This document shows, one piece after another, positions 57,869 to 64,000 of a stretch of DNA of 64,000 nucleotides. The first letter of the stretch is position 1, and the number at the start of each line of letters is the position of its first letter. The stretch comes from Dactylosporangium vinaceum. GTDB lineage: Bacteria; Actinomycetota; Actinomycetes; Mycobacteriales; Micromonosporaceae. The translations under genes were made by a program, and so were the position numbers. A model generated the notes under the pieces. The model ran no database searches. It was not told the origin of the DNA and worked only from the letters and a program-made list of their open reading frames with translations. The DNA is taken from positions 6,634,001 through 6,698,000 of the forward strand of contig NZ_CP061913.1 of assembly GCF_019904175.1 (NCBI RefSeq), given 5' to 3'.

Positions 57869-60091
57869 GTGTCCGACGTGCGCATGCAGGAGATCGCGGC
57901 CGAACAACTCGTCGTCGACCGCGTGTACCGGCTCCTCGACACGAAGCGCGAGCAGGCCGGCGCGCTCGCGGGCGAGGGCCACCGCCGGGCCGCGGCCGGT
58001 CCGCTCACCGGGCTCGTGGAGCGCGATGCCATGGTCCACCGCGCCGCCGCGCAGCTGGCCGCCCTGTCCGCCGCGGAGGAAGGGCTGGTGTTCGGGCGGC
58101 TGGACTTCGACGACGGGGAGCGGTACCACATCGGCCGGCTCGGCGTGCGCGACGGCCTCGACCCGCTGCTCATCGATTGGCGGGCCCCGGCCGCCGAGGC
58201 GTTCTACCGCGCGACGCCCGGCGCGCCCCTCGGTGTGACCCGCCGCCGGGTCATCATCTGCCGCGGCCCGCGCGTGCTCGACCTCGACGACGACGTGCTC
58301 GACCCGGACGCCGCCGGCGACCTGCACGTGCTGGGCGAGGGTGCGCTCCTGGCCGCGCTGCGCCGCTCGCGCGGGCCGCACATGCGCGACATCGTCACCA
58401 CGATCCAGCACGAGCAGGACGCCGCGATCCGCGCCCCGGCCCGCGGTGTCACCGTCATCACCGGCGGCCCCGGCACGGGCAAGACGCAGGTCGCCCTGCA
58501 CCGCGCCGCCTACCTGCTCTACACCGACCGCGCCCGCTTCACCGGCGGCCGCATCCTCGTCGTCGGCCCGTCGTCGGTCTTCACCGACTACATCGCCCGG
58601 GTCCTGCCCGCGCTCGGCGAGGACAGCGTGCACCTGCGCGCCCTCGGCGATCTCGTCGACGGCACCACCGCCACCCGCCGCGACCCGCCCGACGTCGCCC
58701 GGTGCAAGGGGGCCGAGTCCATCGTCGCGGTCCTCAGGGACCTGATGTGGCAGACGCCGCCCGACGCTCCCGAGCAGCTGCGGATGGTGTACTCCGGGCA
58801 GGTGCTCACCCTCGACGAGCCGGACCTGACCGCGGCCCGCCGCCGGGTCCGCGCCCGCTGCGAGCAGAGCGGGGTGCCGGTGAACGCCGCCCGCCGTCCC
58901 GCCGCGGCGGTGCTCCTGGCCGCGCTGCGGGCCCGCGCGGTGACCGCGTTCGACGCCGAGGAGGTCGCGGAGCGCCGCGAGTTCCTCACCTTCCTCGACG
59001 GGTGGTGGCCGGTCCTCACCCCGGACGCCGTGCTGTCGTGGCGCTTCGGCCCCGACCGCTCGATCGACGACGTCCCGCTGCTCGACGAGCTCGCGGTGCT
59101 CCTCGGCCGCCCGCCCGCCGCCCCGAAGGCCCCGGCCCCCGAGTGGCAGCTGCGCGAGCTCAACCCGGGCACCCGCCTGGTCGAGACGTTCGTCCTGGCC
59201 TGCGGCCTGCGCGACGGCTGGGAGCTCTACGCCCCCGGGCTGCCGACCCCGATCGCCCTGGCCGGCCCCGGCATCGACAACGACGCCATCGCCGCCGCCC
59301 AGCGCTGGGCCGAGGCCGTCATCCTCCGCGAGGGCCACCGCGTGACCGGCTGGACCGACGGCTACGACCCGCACGGCGAGGAGGGCTACGTGCCGGTCCT
59401 GGCCGACCCCCTCCCGGTCTCCGAGCCCGACGACGACCCGATCGAGGAGGACCCGTACCTCCACGTCATCCTCGACGAGGCCCAGGACCTGTCGCCGATG
59501 GAGTGCCGGATGCTGGCCCGCCGCGCGCAGTACGCCTCGATGACCGTCGTCGGCGACCTCGGCCAGGCCACCCACCCCCTGGCCGCCGCGAGCTGGCCGG
59601 AGCTCGTCGCCCGCCTGGGCAAGCACGAGGTCCGCACCCTCGACCTGCCGACCGGCTACCGCGTGCCGCAGACCATCGCCGACTACGCCGCCCGCGCCCT
59701 GGCCCCGGGGCTGGAGCCGACCCGCTCCTACCGCCCCGGCGGCACCCTCGACGTCCGCCGGGTCACCGATCTCGCCGAGGCGATCCGCGCGACACTGGCC
59801 GGCATCGCGGCGGGCGCGACGGTGGCGGTCATCGCGGCCGACGCCCAGGCGCCCCACCTCCCCGGACCGGTCGTGCCGGTGAGCCTGGTGAAGGGCCTGG
59901 AGTACGACCACGTCATCGTCGCCGAGCCGGCCGCCATCGTCGCGGCCGAACCCCGCGGCCGCAACCGCCTGTACGTCGCCCTGACCCGGGCCGTGTCCGC
60001 ACTGACAGTCCTGCACACCGAGCCCCTCCCGGCCGCCCTGCACGACCCCGCCCAGGCCCGCCCCTTCGGCGATGCGGCCGGCACCTCCTGA
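57869..60091 (+). CDS. HelD/HelR-type RNA polymerase-associated UvrD-like ATPase
   Basis: 740 residues from GTG 57869. An N-terminal coiled-coil arm with RLLDTKREQAGALAGEGHRR is followed by the HelD-type IDWRAPAAEAFYRATPGAP motif (about 100-118). Superfamily-1 ATPase motifs: Walker A GGPGTGKTQVALHRAAYLLY (about 199-218), II LDEAQDLSPMECRML, III VVGDLGQATHPL, then LVKGLEYDHVIVAEP and NRLYVALTRAVSALTVLHTE. HelD proteins insert arms into RNA polymerase channels to release it from DNA, and some mycelial actinobacterial versions give rifamycin tolerance. Which type this is cannot be decided from sequence alone. Confidence 0.92.
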   Translation: MSDVRMQEIAAEQLVVDRVYRLLDTKREQAGALAGEGHRRAAAGPLTGLVERDAMVHRAAAQLAALSAAEEGLVFGRLDFDDGERYHIGRLGVRDGLDPLLIDWRAPAAEAFYRATPGAPLGVTRRRVIICRGPRVLDLDDDVLDPDAAGDLHVLGEGALLAALRRSRGPHMRDIVTTIQHEQDAAIRAPARGVTVITGGPGTGKTQVALHRAAYLLYTDRARFTGGRILVVGPSSVFTDYIARVLPALGEDSVHLRALGDLVDGTTATRRDPPDVARCKGAESIVAVLRDLMWQTPPDAPEQLRMVYSGQVLTLDEPDLTAARRRVRARCEQSGVPVNAARRPAAAVLLAALRARAVTAFDAEEVAERREFLTFLDGWWPVLTPDAVLSWRFGPDRSIDDVPLLDELAVLLGRPPAAPKAPAPEWQLRELNPGTRLVETFVLACGLRDGWELYAPGLPTPIALAGPGIDNDAIAAAQRWAEAVILREGHRVTGWTDGYDPHGEEGYVPVLADPLPVSEPDDDPIEEDPYLHVILDEAQDLSPMECRMLARRAQYASMTVVGDLGQATHPLAAASWPELVARLGKHEVRTLDLPTGYRVPQTIADYAARALAPGLEPTRSYRPGGTLDVRRVTDLAEAIRATLAGIAAGATVAVIAADAQAPHLPGPVVPVSLVKGLEYDHVIVAEPAAIVAAEPRGRNRLYVALTRAVSALTVLHTEPLPAALHDPAQARPFGDAAGTS

Positions 60092-60142
60092 CCGGCCCCG
60101 CGTGGCGGCCGGGCGGTGTGGGCGGTGTGGGATCATTGCGCG

Positions 60143-60559
60143 GTGGCGGTGTATGCGGTTGCGCTCGTGCTGCTCGTCGACCCCACCGGCGCCGTGCTGC
60201 TGCAGCACCGTGACGGCAACGCTGTCGCGTCACCGCATCAGTGGAGTCTGCCCGGCGGGCGTATCGAGCCCGGCGAGACGCCGGAGGAGGCGGCCCGGCG
60301 TGAGTTGCTGGAGGAGACGGGGCTTGTCGCCGGCGAGCTGGAGCCGCTGTGGCACGGCCCGCGGCCGGCCGAGGACGGCTTCCCGCACACCGTGACGGTG
60401 CACGTGTTCCGGGGCCGGACCGAGGCGCGGCAGGAGGACGTCGTGCTGGGCGAGGGGCAGGCCATGGTGTTCGTCGCCCGGGACGCACTGCTCGATCGCG
60501 ACCTGGCGGCCGCCACGGCGCCGGTGCTGGCCCGGCATCTCGGCCGACCCACATCTTGA
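60143..60559 (+). CDS. NUDIX hydrolase
   Basis: 138 residues from GTG 60143. The NUDIX box is complete: GRIEPGETPEEAARRELLEE, followed by TGLV (about 38-61), giving the metal-binding REllEE set; LPGG precedes. It probably hydrolyses a nucleoside diphosphate derivative. GATCAT 6 bases upstream may be the -10 of a leaderless transcript; an earlier GTG at 60116 is possible. Its last codons overlap the broken end of a truncated gene on the opposite strand. Confidence 0.9.
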   Translation: MAVYAVALVLLVDPTGAVLLQHRDGNAVASPHQWSLPGGRIEPGETPEEAARRELLEETGLVAGELEPLWHGPRPAEDGFPHTVTVHVFRGRTEARQEDVVLGEGQAMVFVARDALLDRDLAAATAPVLARHLGRPTS

Positions 60560-60704
60560 CCGCCGGATGGTGCCGCCAGCCGTAGCCCGGCACGATCAGG
60601 CCGCGCAGCACCTGCAGTGCCTCGACCCGCTGTTTGCCGAGCCGGCGCTGGTCCAGCACCCGGGCACTGGCGGCGAAGTCGGGGTACGGCAGGAACGTCT
60701 GCAT
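60544..60704 (-). pseudogene. Truncated pyrimidine-dimer DNA glycosylase-like gene (MSMEG_6728 family)
   Basis: Starts with a GGAGG site and ATG at 60704. The first about 54 residues match the family N-terminus (MQTFLPYPDFAASARVLDQR, RLGKQRVEALQVLRGLIVPG, YGWRHHPAVKMWVG). The similarity stops exactly where it runs into the 3' end of the convergent NUDIX gene; beyond that the frame reads the reverse of the NUDIX gene without family motifs. Normal members are about three times longer. A deletion that joined the two genes is the simplest explanation. Confidence 0.8.
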
Positions 60705-60793
60705 GCCTCCGTCTTCACACTCCCCTCCGGATTCGCCCCTTGAGCAGGGCGGCCCGCTGGTTGAATAGGGGCAAATCAACCCAGAGGTGAAGA

Positions 60794-61549
60794 ATGTCCC
60801 GATCGCGCGCCACCGCGCCCCTGTTCGCCGCGCTGACCACGTTCGTCGCGCTCTCGTCAACGCTGCTCGGCGGCCCGGCGGCGGCCGCGGCGGACGCGCC
60901 GGCCGTGGACAGTGTGCTTGTCACCGGTACCGGCGAGGTGTCCGGTGAGCCCGACACCGTCACCGCCGACTTCGCGGTGGAGATCACCGCAGCGGCGGTC
61001 GACGACGCCATGACCCGGGCCGGCACCGCGGCCACCCGGGTGCGCGACGCGCTGCTGCACGCCGGGGTCGCCCGGGCCGACCTGCAGACCTCGAACGTCA
61101 ACGTCGGCGCGCAGCGCAACGACGACGGCAACGTCACCGGCTACACGGTCAGCCAGGGCATCACCGCGACCATCCGGAGCCTGCCGCAGGCCGGGGCCGT
61201 CCTCTCCGCGGCGATCGCGGCCGGTGGGGACGCCGCCCGGCTCAACGGCGTGTGGTACTCGATCGAGGACGACACGGCGCTGCTGAGCCAGGCGCGCAAG
61301 CTGGCGTTCGCGGACGCCCGGGCCAAGGCGCAGCAGTATGCCCAGGAGGCGGGCCGGCCGCTCGGGCGCGTCATGACGGTGAGCGAGGTGCCGTTCACGG
61401 TGCCGGTGTCGGGCGGGTTCGACTACCGGTCGGGGGCTGACGCGCCGGCGGCGCCGATGCCTGTCGAGCCGGGCCGGCAGCGCCTGTCCGTCACCGTCAC
61501 CGTCGAGTGGGCCCTGCCGCCGGCCCCGGACCAGCACGCGTCGATGTGA
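60794..61549 (+). CDS. Secreted SIMPL-domain (DUF541) protein
   Basis: 251 residues. Signal peptide about 1-34 (LFAALTTFVALSSTLLGGPA). The SIMPL/DUF541 core includes VTGTGEVSGEPDTVTADFAV, DLQTSNVNVGAQRNDDGNVT, YTVSQGITATIRSLPQAG and ARKLAFADARAKAQQYAQEA. Members (BP26/OMP28-like) form oligomeric channels or rings in the envelope; their role in Gram-positives is unclear. An AGAGGTGAAG ribosome site precedes the ATG. Confidence 0.9.
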   Translation: MSRSRATAPLFAALTTFVALSSTLLGGPAAAAADAPAVDSVLVTGTGEVSGEPDTVTADFAVEITAAAVDDAMTRAGTAATRVRDALLHAGVARADLQTSNVNVGAQRNDDGNVTGYTVSQGITATIRSLPQAGAVLSAAIAAGGDAARLNGVWYSIEDDTALLSQARKLAFADARAKAQQYAQEAGRPLGRVMTVSEVPFTVPVSGGFDYRSGADAPAAPMPVEPGRQRLSVTVTVEWALPPAPDQHASM

Positions 61550-61568
61550 CGGGCGAGCCCCGGTCCGC

Positions 61569-62393
61569 TCAGTCGGTCGCGGTCGCGGCGGCGGCGATGG
61601 GCTCGAGGGCCGCGGTCAGCTCGGCGAGCTCGGCCGGGCTGAGCACGTCGTAGGCGGCCGCGGCGAGCTCGTCGGTCAGGGCCTCGATCCGGGCCTTGAG
61701 CGCCCGGCCGGCGCCGGTGAAGCCGCCGTCCGCGCTCACCAGGCCGCGGGCGCGCAGGCCGTCGACGACCGCGGCGATCGTCGGCGCGGGCAGGTGGTGC
61801 AGGCGCCCGAACTCCTCCGCGCGCTGACCGAGGTCCAGCGCGAGCAGGACGTGGGCCTCGGCGCCGGCGATGCCGTGGGCGACGAGGACGGCGTTGTGGC
61901 TGTCGCCGCGGTGCTCCCGCAGGAGCGTCGCGGCGTGCCACAGCCGGGCCACCGGCTCTCGCGGCACGTCGAGTGCCCGCAGACCGGCGTAGAGGGGCCG
62001 GCCCTCGGTCGGCGCGCTGCCCGCGGCCCGGGTGGCGAGGTCGGCCGCCCGGGCCAGGCCCGGCGAGCCGGCCAGGGCCGCGCCGATCATGAGGCGCAGG
62101 GCGGCGGTGCTCCCCCGCTCGCGGATGGCGACCGCCTCCTGCGGGGTGAGCGTGCCCCACACCCACGGGATGTGCCGGGCCACCTCACCGTCGGCGAAGT
62201 TGTAGAAGACCGCGTGCACCACCTCGGCCGGCGCGAGGCCCAGCGGGGCGGCGCGGCCGGCGAAGTAGCCGTCCCAGTAGTTGCGCATCCCGGCGGCCAG
62301 GAACGCCTCGTTGGCCACCGCGGAGAACGTGGCGGTGGCGATCGGCTCGACGAGCTCGAACATGCGGTGGATAGCGGCCTGTGCGTGCGGCAT
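61569..62393 (-). CDS. SCO6745/SalK-like family protein
   Basis: 274 residues, all-helical. AIHRMFELVEPIATATFSAV, GMRNYWDGYFAGRAAPLGLA, VVHAVFYNFADGEVARHIPW and AGAEAHVLLALDLGQRAEEF are typical of this actinobacterial family; a winged-helix-like C-terminus (LPAPTIAAVVDGLRARGLVS) suggests DNA or protein binding. Function is not established. A GGAG site precedes the ATG. It is followed on the same strand by the MOSC/ferredoxin-reductase gene upstream at 62.5-64 kb but with no overlap. Confidence 0.8.
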   Translation of the reverse strand: MPHAQAAIHRMFELVEPIATATFSAVANEAFLAAGMRNYWDGYFAGRAAPLGLAPAEVVHAVFYNFADGEVARHIPWVWGTLTPQEAVAIRERGSTAALRLMIGAALAGSPGLARAADLATRAAGSAPTEGRPLYAGLRALDVPREPVARLWHAATLLREHRGDSHNAVLVAHGIAGAEAHVLLALDLGQRAEEFGRLHHLPAPTIAAVVDGLRARGLVSADGGFTGAGRALKARIEALTDELAAAAYDVLSPAELAELTAALEPIAAAATATD

Positions 62394-62482
62394 GTCGGTG
62401 TCTCCTGTGCTCGTTCGCGGCGGTGGTGCTCATCCACGCTACGAACGGCCCGGCCCGGATTCGACAGCACCGGCCCGGCGGG

Positions 62483-64000
62483 TCAGACGTCGACGGTCAC
62501 CGCGGTCGTGGGGCGGGCGCAGCACAGCAGGATGTTGCCCGGGGCGGGCGGCTGCAGCGGCGTGAGCGAGTGCGTGACGGTGCCGGACAGCAGCGGCGTC
62601 TCGCAGGTGTGGCAGACGCCGGTGCGGCAGCTCCAGCGGGTCGGTACGTCGCACGCGTCGGCCAGGTCCAGGAGGCTGCCCGTCGCCGGGAACGGCACCG
62701 TCAGCGCGCTGCGGGCGAACGTCACCGGCGGGCCGGTCCCCGCCCCGCCCTCCGGCGGGTGCGGTGCGCGGGAGGGGCGCGCTGCGAGCCCGGGGTTGAT
62801 CGGGTCGCGGGCGCCGAACGCCTCGGTGTGGATGCGGGCCGGGTCGACGCCGACGGCGCTCAGGGCGGTGCGCATGTCGGCCATGAACGCATCCGGGCCG
62901 CAGACGTAGGCGTCGGCGTTGGGCGGCAGCGACAGGGCGGTCAGCCCGGCGGCGTCCAGGCGGCCCGTGGTGGCGCTGTAGAAGATGCGCTCGGCCGCGC
63001 CGATGCGGGCGGCGAGCGCGTGGGCCTCGGCCGCGAGGGGGTGCTCGGCGGGGCTGCGGGCGGCGTGGATCCACCAGACCTCACGGGTCGCGGCCTCATC
63101 GGCCAGGTGGTGCAGCATCGCCAGCACCGGGGTCAGCCCGATGCCGGCCGAGATGAGCAGGACCGGGGTGTCGGCGGCGGTCAGGACGAAGCTGCCGCGC
63201 GGGGCGGCGGCGTCCAGCGTCGCGCCCGGGCGCAGCTCGCGGGTCAGGTAGCGGCTGGCGGCGCCCTCGCCCTTGACCGTGATGCGGTAGGTGCGCCCGC
63301 CGGTCGTCGACAGCGAGTAGCTGCGGACCGGGCCGTGCTCGGGCAGGCGGAGGGTGAGGTACTGGCCGGGGGCGGCGCGCGGGAGGGCGGCGCCGGCCGG
63401 GTCGACCAGGTGGATCGAGGTGACGTCCGCGTTCTCGTGGGTCACGCCGGCGACGCGCAGGGGGCGGAAGCCCTCCCACGCCGGCGGGGCCGTGGCGGCG
63501 GCGGTCAGCAGGTCGCGGAAGGAGGCCCGCCAGCCGGGGCTCAGCGCGCGGAGGCCGGCGGCGAGGCGCAGGCGCGACGGGTCGGGCTCCGGCAGGTACA
63601 GCAGCGCATCGGTCTGGGTTATCGAGAGGGCACCGGGACCCTCCCGGGTCTGCTCGATGGCGTCGCCGGCCCGGATGCGGCCCTCGCGCAGGACGCGCAT
63701 GTAGAAGCCGGGGCGGTGGTGGGCGACGAGCAGGGCGGCCATCTCGGGCACGCCGAGGCGCAGACCGACGCGGTAACACGTGACGCGCGGCTGCGTGACC
63801 TCGAACTCGGCCTCGCCGATGCGGTACCGGTCGCCGATGCACACCTCGTCGTCGGGCAGGCCGTCGATGGTGAGGTTCTCGCCGAACTGGCCCCAGGCGC
63901 GCGGATCGAGGCCGAGCTGCTCGTGCCAGAAGGCGTAGGAGCCGACCTGGTACGCCAGCACGGCGCGCTGCTGCCCACCGTGCCCGGCGGTGTCGCCCTG
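62483..64000 (-). CDS. MOSC domain-ferredoxin reductase fusion (5' end outside window)
   Basis: 505 residues visible; the frame continues past 64000 with GHGGQQRAVLAYQVGSYAFW, so the N-terminus is missing. Order: MOSC domain (GQFGENLTIDGLPDDEVCIG, QPRVTCYRVGLRLG, with the conserved Cys that handles molybdenum-cofactor sulfur), 3-alpha linker, FAD domain (RSYSLSTTGGRTY), NAD domain (LLISAGIGLTPVLAMLHHLA, AYVCGPDAFM) and a C-terminal plant-type 2Fe-2S ferredoxin (WSCRTGVCHTCE, LLCCARP). Such YiiM-like/oxidoreductase fusions detoxify N-hydroxylated compounds or transfer electrons to unknown partners. Confidence 0.9.
   Translation of the reverse strand, partial: QGDTAGHGGQQRAVLAYQVGSYAFWHEQLGLDPRAWGQFGENLTIDGLPDDEVCIGDRYRIGEAEFEVTQPRVTCYRVGLRLGVPEMAALLVAHHRPGFYMRVLREGRIRAGDAIEQTREGPGALSITQTDALLYLPEPDPSRLRLAAGLRALSPGWRASFRDLLTAAATAPPAWEGFRPLRVAGVTHENADVTSIHLVDPAGAALPRAAPGQYLTLRLPEHGPVRSYSLSTTGGRTYRITVKGEGAASRYLTRELRPGATLDAAAPRGSFVLTAADTPVLLISAGIGLTPVLAMLHHLADEAATREVWWIHAARSPAEHPLAAEAHALAARIGAAERIFYSATTGRLDAAGLTALSLPPNADAYVCGPDAFMADMRTALSAVGVDPARIHTEAFGARDPINPGLAARPSRAPHPPEGGAGTGPPVTFARSALTVPFPATGSLLDLADACDVPTRWSCRTGVCHTCETPLLSGTVTHSLTPLQPPAPGNILLCCARPTTAVTVDV

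Noticed and set aside
57854..60208. 784-codon open frame on the minus strand
   Set aside because: Exact antisense of the HelD gene, which has all SF1 ATPase motifs.

Overview
The window is very GC-rich, with G or C at nearly all third codon positions. Its genes overlap as ATGA/GTGA, many start leaderless on GTG or ATG, and secreted enzymes carry CBM2-type modules. This indicates a filamentous actinomycete; Micromonosporaceae (Actinoplanes/Dactylosporangium-like) is my best guess, by inference only. There is no rRNA, plasmid origin, integrase, intact IS element or CRISPR array. It reads as ordinary chromosome with an accessory contractile-injection locus at the left edge.

Layout. 1-6.8 kb (minus strand): part of a contractile injection system (CIS) operon, in transcription order Cis16-like protein, sheath, tube, Pro-rich protein, LysM protein, VgrG-like spike, PAAR-like tip, gp25 and gpJ-like baseplate protein (cut by the edge). 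6.9-11.3 kb: RsbW-like ATPase coupled to an MMPL transporter, then a divergent CopC-CopD copper protein. 11.3-15.5 kb: DHFR-like reductase, SDR/TetR divergent pair with a clear operator, 2OG oxygenase, secreted Cys protein. 15.6-17.2 kb: a gene carrying about 27 in-frame 30-bp repeats. 17.2-19.5 kb: YtrA-type GntR/ABC operon. 19.5-24.6 kb: methyltransferase, YcxB-like protein, nitroreductase, a small basic protein, YidD with a GCD repeat, PQQ propeller, epoxide-hydrolase-like enzyme.

25.0-32.8 kb is a six-gene arabinoxylan-type operon on the minus strand: secreted clan GH-A arabinofuranosidase-like enzyme with CBM2, lipoprotein binding protein, two permeases, GH43, LacI regulator. No ATPase gene is present, so a shared MsiK-type ATPase is inferred. 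Two GAAACTTTC palindromes precede it and are probable LacI operators. 32.9-36.6 kb: MDR reductase/TetR divergent pair, an intergenic array with the same GTCGAC core as the 16-kb gene, a second MDR reductase, rhodanese. 36.9-46.1 kb: GH18, ECF sigma factor, DHFR-like proteins, SET protein, autoregulated AKR/TetR pair, lipoprotein, PaaK, AraC. 46.3-54.9 kb: orphan histidine kinase, ALF-repeat, WD40, GlxA-type regulator, membrane proteins, RCC1, MscS and VOC proteins. 55.0-64.0 kb: large secreted beta-propeller, HelD, NUDIX, a truncated UV-endonuclease pseudogene, SIMPL, SCO6745-family protein and a MOSC/ferredoxin-reductase fusion cut by the right edge.

The most unusual features are short tandem-repeat arrays that begin at or next to stop codons (13.7, 34.4, 36.6 and 36.8 kb), and a GTCGAC-core 29-30-bp repeat family found both inside a gene and between genes. 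A third theme is many leaderless promoters of the form TANNNT, 6-8 nt, start codon.
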